Source of the DNA: a bacterium
GTDB lineage: Bacteria; Patescibacteria; CPR2; UBA1875; JAJYID01
DNA: 64,000 nt
Direction of reading: 5' to 3'
NCBI GenBank assembly: GCA_030647205.1
Contig: JAUSJO010000002.1
Span: 248,001-312,000 of the forward strand
The translations under genes and the position numbers were made by a program. Numbering within the stretch: the first letter of the stretch is position 1; every line of letters begins with the position of its first letter. Below, piece by piece: positions 56,837 to 63,659 of this stretch. Under the pieces are notes generated by a model. It did no database searches. It had not been told where the DNA came from and worked only from the letters and a program-made list of their open reading frames with translations.

Positions 56837-58243
56837 GTGAAGAAGACTAAAATTATAGCAACACTTGGGCCATCATCTGATGACCCAAAAATTATGGAAA
56901 AACTTATTGATGCGGGAGCAAATGTGTTCCGGATCAACTTTTCGCATGCAACAGAAGAAGAGAAAGAAAACAGAATTAAGTATCTGCGGGAGATAGAGAA
57001 AAGACGAAAGATACCGGTTGCGATATTGCAGGATTTGCAGGGACCAAAGATACGTGTTGGTATCTTGCCAAGCGAAGGGGTTCAGCTAAAGGTTGGAAAA
57101 GAAATTACCTTGACAGTCGACGAGCCAAAAGATGGTGAAGTGCCGGTTCAGTACAAAGGTATTGTCGGAGATGTTAGCGCTGGTGACAGGGTTCTTTTGG
57201 CTGACGGAAAAATGGAGCTGAAAGTTCTCTCGAAAACTGCTAAAAACATTAAGTGCAAAGTTGTAACCGGCGGAGTTTTGACCTCCAAAAAAGGTATCAA
57301 CCTGCCGACATCAAGCATTTCTCTACCTGCATTATCCGAAAAAGATAAGCGGGACGTGGCCTATGGCCTCAAAAATGACGTCGACTATATAGCACTTTCT
57401 TTTGTAAAATCTGAAGATGATATAAAGGATTTGAGGAAGATAATTACCCAAGCCGGTAAAAAAACAAAAATCATCGCAAAAATTGAAAGGCATGAAGCGA
57501 TTGCCAACATTGACGAGATCATCGAAGCGTCAGACGCTATCATGGTTGCAAGAGGCGATCTTGGCATAGAGGTGTCTCTCGCCGATGTGCCGCTGCACCA
57601 AAAAGATATTATCAAAAAGTGCAACTCCTGCGGTAAGCCGGTGATTGTGGCGACTCAAATGCTTGACTCCATGATCCGAAATCCTATTTCCACAAGAGCG
57701 GAAACCTCAGATATTGCAAATGCTATTTTAGACGGCGCCGATGCGGTGATGTTGTCTGACGAAACGGCGGTTGGCAAGTATCCGGTGAATGCAGTGAAAG
57801 CAATGAGAAAGATTGCCTTGCACGCCGAAAGATGGTCAAATGACACGCATAAAATAATTGGTGAAGATGCGATCAAAAGCATTAACTCTACATCTGAAGC
57901 GATAGGAAAGAGTGCCTGCAAACTTGCAGCAGAACTTAAAGCAAAAGTTATCATCAATGCTACAGCAAGAGGGAAAACTACCAGAAATGTTGCAAGGTTC
58001 CGTCCGCATTGTCATATTATATCCGTAACCCACACCCTAAAGACAGCGCGAGAGTTGGAGCTTGTCTGGGGCGTTATTCCGTTTGTTCTAAATTATAAAA
58101 CCGTGAGAGAAATGAGCTTAAAGTCTACCGAAATAGCCAAATCTTTGGGATTAGTTAAAAAGGGTGACAAGATAATTATAGTTTCCGGTGAAGAGGTTGG
58201 GGTCGAAGGCGGGACCAACATTATAAAAGTCAAAGAACTCTAG
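56837..58243 (+). CDS. pyk: Pyruvate kinase
   Basis: Last glycolytic step, phosphoenolpyruvate plus ADP to pyruvate and ATP. The 468-residue protein shows KTKIIATLGPSSDDPKIMEK at the N-terminus, NVFRINFSHAT, ILQDLQGPKIRVG, the Lys region IALSFVKSEDDI, KTKIIAKIERHEAI, MVARGDLGIEVSL and ATQMLDSMIRNPISTRAETSDIANAI. The C-terminal allosteric-domain core is also present. It starts with GTG at 56837, 8 nt downstream of TATAAT, a strong leaderless case. The size is usual for the type without the extra PEP-utiliser C-domain. Confidence 0.97.
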   Translation: MKKTKIIATLGPSSDDPKIMEKLIDAGANVFRINFSHATEEEKENRIKYLREIEKRRKIPVAILQDLQGPKIRVGILPSEGVQLKVGKEITLTVDEPKDGEVPVQYKGIVGDVSAGDRVLLADGKMELKVLSKTAKNIKCKVVTGGVLTSKKGINLPTSSISLPALSEKDKRDVAYGLKNDVDYIALSFVKSEDDIKDLRKIITQAGKKTKIIAKIERHEAIANIDEIIEASDAIMVARGDLGIEVSLADVPLHQKDIIKKCNSCGKPVIVATQMLDSMIRNPISTRAETSDIANAILDGADAVMLSDETAVGKYPVNAVKAMRKIALHAERWSNDTHKIIGEDAIKSINSTSEAIGKSACKLAAELKAKVIINATARGKTTRNVARFRPHCHIISVTHTLKTARELELVWGVIPFVLNYKTVREMSLKSTEIAKSLGLVKKGDKIIIVSGEEVGVEGGTNIIKVKEL

Positions 58244-58327
58244 GACTGTTTTTCTTTTGTAATTAAATTGCAAATATTTTTTATAATGGTTATTATTAGA
58301 CTAAATAATAATTACTCGGAGGGTAAA

Positions 58328-59230
58328 ATGGCACAAGAAAACGAACAACAAGGCGCAGAGCAGGTTCAGTCGCAACCGGCGCAAAATCAAACGGCAGCAG
58401 CTAAAAAATCAAAGGCATCGCTTATCATTATCATTGTAGTAGTTTTGGTAGCGATACTAGGTTTAGTTGGTTTTTTCTTCCTTAAAGATAGTATATTTCC
58501 AGCTAAGGGTTTGAGCGGACAAGTTCTTAGTACAAACTGCAAACTAAATGACAAAGATCTTTGCAGATTTACTGACAGTTTTAAGGGGCTTGATAATATG
58601 TCGGCCAAATCTGTGACGACAATAAACGGTAAAATAACAGAGAGTACTATAGAGATCCAGGGGAGTGATAAGAGCCACATTAAATCTTCAGTGGCTGGGA
58701 AAGAAGAGTCTGATTATATTTCTATTGGTAATACGACTTACATGAAAGATTACTCTGATAACAAATGGTGGAAAACAACTGTTGATACAAAGGATGCCTC
58801 GGGGGTCGAAAAAACGGACTGGAAGGCTGAGTTTGAAAAGTCGGTTAATGACAGTGCTGACAAAACTACCTATAAAAAAATTGGAAAAGAGGCTTGCGGA
58901 AACTTGACTTGTTTAAAATATCAAGTCATAGACCCAAATAACAAAGAAACAACTGAGTACATGTGGTTTGATACAAAAAACTATGCTTTAAGAAAAGTGA
59001 GAAGTGAGTCAGCGGATACGGTTACAGAAACAACATTTTCCTATGGTAAGGTTAATATTACAGAACCATCGCCGGTTAAAGAAATGACAAATCCTGCAGA
59101 CGCATATAATAGTTTTCTCAACAGCAGTGCTACTTCTGGTGCTGCCTCAGAAGGTCTAACCCCTGAACAAATCCAAGCATTGCAATCTACCAGCGGTGCC
59201 GGTATAGATACTTCTATACCTGCGGAGTAA
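58328..59230 (+). CDS. Single-pass membrane protein with LolA/LppX-like outer domain (tentative)
   Basis: A 300-residue protein with a Gln-rich cytosolic tail and a TM helix at about 31-52 (SLIIIIVVVLVAILGLVGFF). The outer domain is beta-rich (KSVTTINGKITESTIEIQGS, SDYISIGNTTYMKDYSDNKW, TTEYMWFDTKNYALRKVRSE), resembling lipoprotein-carrier folds of the LolA/LppX type. The C-terminal tail is Ser/Ala/Gly-rich. Two pairs of Cys (TNCKLNDKDLC; ACGNLTC) could form disulfides. GGAGGG lies 5 nt before the chosen ATG. Fold assignment is by pattern only. Confidence 0.68.
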   Translation: MAQENEQQGAEQVQSQPAQNQTAAAKKSKASLIIIIVVVLVAILGLVGFFFLKDSIFPAKGLSGQVLSTNCKLNDKDLCRFTDSFKGLDNMSAKSVTTINGKITESTIEIQGSDKSHIKSSVAGKEESDYISIGNTTYMKDYSDNKWWKTTVDTKDASGVEKTDWKAEFEKSVNDSADKTTYKKIGKEACGNLTCLKYQVIDPNNKETTEYMWFDTKNYALRKVRSESADTVTETTFSYGKVNITEPSPVKEMTNPADAYNSFLNSSATSGAASEGLTPEQIQALQSTSGAGIDTSIPAE

Positions 59231-59260
59231 CCTAGTTATAAAATCACGAGCATAGAAAAA

Positions 59261-59292
59261 GGGCCGAAAAAGATCGGCTCTTTTTCGGCCCT
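59261..59292. terminator. Bidirectional terminator
   Basis: GGGCCGAAAAAGA-6 nt-TCTTTTTCGGCCC hairpin between convergent genes. Confidence 0.8.
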
Positions 59293-59319
59293 ATTGATTT
59301 TTTAACCTCTCCATAAATT

Positions 59320-59664
59320 TCAGGCAACAGTTTGGAGGGACAGGACACCATCACATACTTTTCGTTTGACCAACTGGTATGGTGTCTCCAGCTTCTCACC
59401 AAAACAAGCCGAGGAGAATGTTGGCGGATAGAGGTCGGCGAAGTTGTATTCTTCACCATGAGCCAGATTATCCAGTTCATCAAGGACTTCAGAGACTTTG
59501 TTCTGCTTCACGGCTTCACGATAGATGCTGATGACACAGACATCCATGGGGTAGAGGTCCTGGAAAAGTATGAATGCTCTTTCCAGGTCTTTCCCAAAAG
59601 GTTCGCTAAACTCCCTTTCGAACTTGGTATATTCGCATATGTGGAATCCCGAAAGATCTTTCAT
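59320..59664 (-). CDS. Hypothetical protein
   Basis: A 114-residue soluble protein beginning MKDLSGFHICEYTKFEREFS, with SVLDELDNLAHGEEYN-like helix (EVLDELDNLAHGEEYNFADL) and a hydrophobic C-terminus (ETPYQLVKRKVCDGVLSLQ). Three Cys are scattered. No family recognised. AAGGAAAGG lies about 9 nt before the ATG and the promoter is TTGAAT-N17-TAAAAT, located within the 3' end of the adjacent methyltransferase gene. Confidence 0.55.
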   Translation of the reverse strand: MKDLSGFHICEYTKFEREFSEPFGKDLERAFILFQDLYPMDVCVISIYREAVKQNKVSEVLDELDNLAHGEEYNFADLYPPTFSSACFGEKLETPYQLVKRKVCDGVLSLQTVA

Positions 59665-59711
59665 GTGCGCTGCCTTTCCTTAGGTAGAAGTTTGGTAGAA
59701 ATCCGAAGTAT

Positions 59712-59740
59712 ATTTTACAATATAAATGCTTAAGATTCAA
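59712..59740 (-). promoter_or_regulatory. Promoter of the 59320 gene
   Basis: TTGAAT, 17 nt, TAAAAT on the minus strand, overlapping the last codons of the methyltransferase gene. Confidence 0.65.
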
Positions 59741-60425
59741 CCTTTTTACAAATGGCGTAGATGTTCCATTTGCTGTGCGCAATTTCTAAAATTTCAAAAT
59801 CAGAGACTTTCAAATCTTTTTTAAGTCCATTCAATGTGTAGGCGAAATAATATCTTTCGGCTAGAACATTCCGGGCCGAATCCTTCCAAGGGATAAAAGT
59901 GTCTCCGAAATGTGTTTTCGATCTCTTAAAGACCATGTTAGACAGATTTTTCCAAATGTATTTTCTATATTTTGGCTGCCAGAGGTTCCAGACTGTGATG
60001 AAAAGATGGCCGTTTTCTTTAAGGACGCGATTTGCTTCTGATAATGCCTCTAGTCGTAATTTTCTATTTGGCAAATGATGAAGTGAAGCGATAGAAAAAA
60101 CCGCATCGAATTTGTCGTCGGGCAAACTCAGGCTTTCCATATTCATCATCTCGAACTTATTTTTTGGAAATTTTTCACGGGCGATTTTAACTAGTCTATC
60201 CGAACTATCGATGCCAAGGTAATCAACTTTTTTCTCCGCCAATGAGTTTATAAGCCGGCCATTACCACAGCCGAGATCTAAAACGCTCCAACCGTCTTTC
60301 ATATATTCCATGAATTTCTTCATTTCAGGCCACTCATAGTGCCTGGTACTAGCAAACTGGGCTGATATTTTGTTATAATCAGCTTTGGTCTTATCGGCGG
60401 ATTTAATTGGATTTTTTTTATTCAT
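59730..60425 (-). CDS. Trm9-like SAM-dependent methyltransferase, likely tRNA wobble-uridine
   Basis: A 231-residue class I methyltransferase. The N-terminal signature ADYNKISAQFASTRHYEWPE resembles the start of eukaryotic Trm9/ALKBH8 methyltransferases (Y-N-x-I-A-x-x-F-S-x-T-R-x-x-x-W-P). Motif I is VLDLGCGNGRLI and motif II follows with LGIDSSDRLVKIA. The post-II segment is FSIASLHHLPNRKLRLEALS, then FITVWNLWQPKYRKYIW where Trm9 has a W-A-x-E-Q block. Trm9 converts cm5U34, made by Elongator, to mcm5U34. The divergent neighbour is Elp3-like, which supports this role. The ATG at 60425 overlaps the elp3-like ATG in a single CATG. The assignment beyond methyltransferase is inference. Confidence 0.75.
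   Translation of the reverse strand: MNKKNPIKSADKTKADYNKISAQFASTRHYEWPEMKKFMEYMKDGWSVLDLGCGNGRLINSLAEKKVDYLGIDSSDRLVKIAREKFPKNKFEMMNMESLSLPDDKFDAVFSIASLHHLPNRKLRLEALSEANRVLKENGHLFITVWNLWQPKYRKYIWKNLSNMVFKRSKTHFGDTFIPWKDSARNVLAERYYFAYTLNGLKKDLKVSDFEILEIAHSKWNIYAICKKVES
60375..60380 (+). promoter_or_regulatory. -10 of Elp3-like gene inside the methyltransferase coding region
   Basis: TATAAT preceded by TTGT, about 44 nt upstream of the Elp3-like ATG and located within the divergent gene. Confidence 0.45.
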
Positions 60426-61977
60426 GGACAAAGCTTTAGAGAAAATTATTTTAAAAGCGAGGGATGGGCAAGTTTCTGACGAAGAAACTCTTTTAATCTT
60501 GATAAAAGACACTTTAAGAGGGCAGAACCTATCCGCTTTCCCTTCAAACATTATACTTAGAAAAACTTATCGGGCAATGGTGAAAGCGGGGAAGATAGAT
60601 CCAGACAAGGGTTTGGAAAATCTTTTAGTGACCAAAAAAATGCGCTCGCTTTCCGGAGTTGCCGTGATTACGGTTCTCACCAAACCATGGCCGTGTCCGG
60701 GGGAGTGCCTGTACTGCCCGACGCAAGTTGACGTTCCGAAGAGCTATCTATCTTCGGAGCCTGCGGTAATGCGGGCAATACTGTGTGACTATGATCCGTA
60801 CAAACAGGTGCGGGCAAGACTAAACTCCCTGGAAATCGAGGGCCATCCGACTGACAAGGTTGAGTTAATTGTGATTGGCGGGACATTTTCAGCGTTACCA
60901 AAAGATTACCAGCAAGAGTATATAAAAAGATGCTTCGATGCGCTAAATAATTCTGTGGACAAGGATCTAGACGATGCAAAAAATAAAAATGAAACGGCAA
61001 AGAACCGCTGTGTCGGGCTGACTCTTGAAACTCGCCCTGACTACATCACAAAAGAAGAAGTTGAGTGGTTTAGATACCTGGGGGCAACGAGAGTAGAGCT
61101 TGGTGTGCAGAGCGTGTTTGATGATGTCCTAAAATTCAATAAACGTGGGCATGATGTTGCCTCAACTGCTCGGGCGACAAAACTTCTTAAAGATGCGGGA
61201 TTTAAAATCTGCTACCACATGATGCCAAATCTGCCCGGCTCTAACCTTGAAAAGGACATAGAAATGTTTAAAATCATCTTTACCGATCCGAGATTTCAGC
61301 CCGATTATATAAAAATCTATCCTTGTGTGGTGACAAAGGGTTCAGAGCTTTACGATATGTGGAAAGCCGGCGAATACAAACCATACTCTGACAAAGAGCT
61401 GGAGGATTTAATTTGTGAAATTAAAAAGGTAGTTCCATATTACGTTCGGATAATGCGACTAATCCGTGATATTCCTTCATCGGATATTGAGGCGGGGAGC
61501 AAAGTTTCAAACATGCGTCAAAATGTGCAAAGAAGGCTGGAGAAAGAGGGTGAAAAATGCAAGTGCATCCGTTGCCGGGAGGTAAGCAATAGAGTGACAG
61601 CCTTTGGCATTAAATTATTTAAAGAAGAATATGAAGCGAGCGGTGGGAAAGAGGTATTTCTTAGTTACGAGTCGGAGGATAGGGTGGTTTTGTATTCACT
61701 TCTAAGACTTCGGCTGACAAAAGATACTTTCATTTCAGAAATAAAAGATTGCGCACTGATTCGTGAACTCCATACTTATGGCCAGCAGATTAAAATCGGC
61801 AAAAGCGGAGATACTCAACATAAAGGTTTAGGTAAGAAGTTAATTTCAGAAGCAGAGGATATCGCCAGGAAAGATGGTTATAAAAAAATTGCCGTAATCT
61901 CGGGAGTTGGTGTTCGTGACTATTATAGAAAGTTTGGATATGGGCTAAAAGGTGAATATATGGTGAAGAGTATCTAG
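60424..61977 (+). CDS. Elp3-type radical-SAM/acetyltransferase tRNA uridine-34 modifying enzyme
   Basis: A 517-residue protein of the Elp3 family, which builds cm5U34 on tRNA using SAM and acetyl-CoA. The N-terminal helical region (EKIILKARDGQVSDEETLLI) is followed by SGVAVITVLTKPWPCPGECL and the radical-SAM cysteines PCPGECLYCPTQVD (C-x3-C-x2-C) near residue 95. The SAM barrel contains VIGGTFSALPKDYQQEY and GLTLETRPDYITKEEV. CKCIRCREV is a zinc-type Cys cluster, and the C-terminal acetyltransferase has QHKGLGKKLISEAEDIARK and the VRDYYRKFGY end. Bacterial stand-alone Elp3 enzymes are known. The start at 60424 shares CATG with the divergent Trm9-like gene. Confidence 0.93.
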   Translation: MDKALEKIILKARDGQVSDEETLLILIKDTLRGQNLSAFPSNIILRKTYRAMVKAGKIDPDKGLENLLVTKKMRSLSGVAVITVLTKPWPCPGECLYCPTQVDVPKSYLSSEPAVMRAILCDYDPYKQVRARLNSLEIEGHPTDKVELIVIGGTFSALPKDYQQEYIKRCFDALNNSVDKDLDDAKNKNETAKNRCVGLTLETRPDYITKEEVEWFRYLGATRVELGVQSVFDDVLKFNKRGHDVASTARATKLLKDAGFKICYHMMPNLPGSNLEKDIEMFKIIFTDPRFQPDYIKIYPCVVTKGSELYDMWKAGEYKPYSDKELEDLICEIKKVVPYYVRIMRLIRDIPSSDIEAGSKVSNMRQNVQRRLEKEGEKCKCIRCREVSNRVTAFGIKLFKEEYEASGGKEVFLSYESEDRVVLYSLLRLRLTKDTFISEIKDCALIRELHTYGQQIKIGKSGDTQHKGLGKKLISEAEDIARKDGYKKIAVISGVGVRDYYRKFGYGLKGEYMVKSI

Positions 61978-61980
61978 GTC

Positions 61981-62008
61981 TTGAAAAAAAATGTTTTTAT
62001 GTTATAAT
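61981..62008 (+). promoter_or_regulatory. Promoter of first zinc-ribbon gene
   Basis: TTGAAA, 16 nt, TATAAT, 3 nt after the Elp3-like stop. The leader is about 65 nt. Confidence 0.75.
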
Positions 62009-62081
62009 GAATTTGCGAGGGGTTTCTTTTTAAGAAGCTTTTTGTTTTTTGTACCTTAAATCTTTAGTGAGAGGAGGAATC

Positions 62082-62573
62082 ATGTTTTTTAGGCGCGGGA
62101 GAAAGAATGAAGAAAAACATGATACCGATAAAATAGACCAAATCATTGATCATGAGATCCAAAATGTTGAAGAGGTGGTAAAAAAGAAATCTGATGATTA
62201 TCATGTTTGTCCCATGCCGGATTGCGAATCTGATTTTGTTTATTCGGTTGAAAGATACCAGATAAATGATACTGAGTGGAAAGTTCGCTTACTTTGTCCA
62301 AACTGTTGGAACCAAAGAACAGTGATAGTCGGTCGTGAAACGGTACGAAAGTTACTTGCGAGTGCTAGGGCGGGGCGCGAACGAATCATGAAGGATCTGG
62401 ACCATATGCAGAAAAAGCATATGGAAGAGGAGGTCGAAAAGTTCATTACGGCTTTGCAAAAAGACTACATCTTGCCTGATGACTTTACTCCTCCCTCAAG
62501 CACAAAGAAGAATGTTAATGAAGGTTGGATAAAGGACCTTGAAAGAGCGAGAGGTCTTCATTCCTCCAAATAA
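62082..62573 (+). CDS. Zinc-ribbon protein, paralogue 1 of 3
   Basis: A 163-residue protein. A basic, charged N-terminus (MFFRRGRKNEEKHDTDKIDQ) precedes a zinc ribbon at about 53-90: HVCPMPDCESDFVYSVERYQ, then RLLCPNCWNQRTV. A helical segment RKLLASARAGRERIMKDLDH and KFITALQKDYILPDDF follow. The ribbon plus helix is clearly homologous to the next gene (VERxQ, WKVxxxCPNC, xAxxGREx, ALxxDxILPxDF). AGAGGAGG lies before the ATG. The family is not known to me. Nucleic-acid or protein binding is the usual role of such ribbons. Confidence 0.7.
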   Translation: MFFRRGRKNEEKHDTDKIDQIIDHEIQNVEEVVKKKSDDYHVCPMPDCESDFVYSVERYQINDTEWKVRLLCPNCWNQRTVIVGRETVRKLLASARAGRERIMKDLDHMQKKHMEEEVEKFITALQKDYILPDDFTPPSSTKKNVNEGWIKDLERARGLHSSK

Positions 62574-62590
62574 GCCTGACAGTTTTTTGT

Positions 62591-62624
62591 AAAAGCAAAA
62601 AGCCTGCAGGTTTTTTGCTTTTCT
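62591..62624 (+). terminator. Terminator between zinc-ribbon genes 1 and 2
   Basis: AAAGCAAAAAGCC-TGCA-GGTTTTTTGCTTT hairpin followed by T-rich sequence. Confidence 0.75.
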
Positions 62625-62636
62625 TAAGGGTAAATT

Positions 62637-62665
62637 TTGCAAACTATTGACACTTATGGTATAAT
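62637..62665 (+). promoter_or_regulatory. Promoter of second zinc-ribbon gene
   Basis: TTGCAA, 17 nt ending TGG, TATAAT. The leader is about 120 nt. Confidence 0.82.
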
Positions 62666-62791
62666 ATACATATCGCAAAAAGCGGGAACTTTGTCAAACA
62701 ATGCCCTTACAAACTCTCTATTGCCTTTATCAACTCAACTGTCCCTGTTAACCCCCTAGTAAGTCAAAAGCAGAATTATTAGGAGGTTCTT

Positions 62792-63106
62792 ATGGAGAAA
62801 TTTTCGGAGCAAATAAACGAGTACCAAACATGTCTCTTTTGCGGATCGAATCTGGTATATCCCGTAGAAAGGACACAGCTAAACGAAAACGGATGGAAAG
62901 TAGCCGTTAGGTGCCCAAACTGTTTTGGCTTTCGAGTTGAATGTATGCATCGGGATGTGATGGTGGGGCTAATAAGGAATGCAAACAAGGGCCGCGAAGA
63001 CCTCGCGAAAACGTTCAATCAAATGGCGAAAAAGACCATGGAAGAAGAATCTGACAAGATGATCTCAGCGCTTCATAGAGACCAGATCTTGCCAATAGAT
63101 TTCTAA
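62792..63106 (+). CDS. Zinc-ribbon protein, paralogue 2 of 3
   Basis: A 104-residue shortened relative of the preceding gene: YQTCLFCGSNLVYPVERTQL and KVAVRCPNCFGFRVE form a CxxC/CxxC ribbon, then IRNANKGREDLAKTFNQMAK and ALHRDQILPIDF. Compared with paralogue 1 it lacks the ~45-residue basic N-terminus and the C-terminal tail. It has its own promoter and a strong ribosome-binding site (TAGGAGG, 6 nt before the ATG). Function unknown. Confidence 0.7.
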   Translation: MEKFSEQINEYQTCLFCGSNLVYPVERTQLNENGWKVAVRCPNCFGFRVECMHRDVMVGLIRNANKGREDLAKTFNQMAKKTMEEESDKMISALHRDQILPIDF

Positions 63107-63189
63107 TCTTCTACCAAACATCTACAGAGGTATTCTTAGAAAACCACCTAATAAAAGCAAAGATCAATGTACATTAGGAGGTTGCCATC

Positions 63190-63519
63190 ATGACAGTTGA
63201 TATTGGACAATCAAAGATAGAAGATCTGGCGGTTTGCCCCATCTGTCATTTCAAAACAGTAGTTGCCGACTACTATCTCGAAGAGCAGGGTTCTTATACC
63301 ATTCGTTGTCACTGTGACAACTGTGGTGAGGACTTCGGGAGAAACTACTTCACGCTCGATGAGGGGGTAGAAGCAATAAGGCTATATGGCAGAGATGAGT
63401 TCTATCGAGGGCCGACAAGAGTGGCCGAGGACGATTTCCTCAGAGACCTTAAACATCTGAGCGAAATGGACAAAACGTCCACTCCGGTAACGATCGGAAT
63501 GTTCCTAAAGGTTCCATGA
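63190..63519 (+). CDS. Zinc-ribbon protein, paralogue 3 of 3
   Basis: A 109-residue protein with the ribbon LAVCPICHFKTVVADYYLEE and IRCHCDNCGEDFGRNYF (CxxC and CxCxxC), then an acidic helix (RVAEDDFLRDLKHLSEMDK). It is more diverged than paralogue 2 but keeps the order ribbon-then-helix. AGGAGG lies 9 nt before the ATG. It probably shares the transcript of paralogue 2 (83-nt spacer, no terminator between) and ends at the hairpin at 63534. Function unknown. Confidence 0.68.
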   Translation: MTVDIGQSKIEDLAVCPICHFKTVVADYYLEEQGSYTIRCHCDNCGEDFGRNYFTLDEGVEAIRLYGRDEFYRGPTRVAEDDFLRDLKHLSEMDKTSTPVTIGMFLKVP

Positions 63520-63533
63520 CATAAAAATGTCAC

Positions 63534-63565
63534 AAAGAGCCCGCGTAAAAGCGGGCTCTTTTTCT
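63534..63565 (+). terminator. Terminator after zinc-ribbon gene 3
   Basis: AAAGAGCCCGC-6 nt-GCGGGCTCTTT followed by TTTC. Confidence 0.92.
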
Positions 63566-63659
63566 ACCTAAAAAACTTTTCTATTGCCAAAAGTTTTTTG
63601 AAGGAGTAAAATATTTTCGAAAAAGAAGAGACGGATTTTATTTTTAATGCGGGGGTTTT

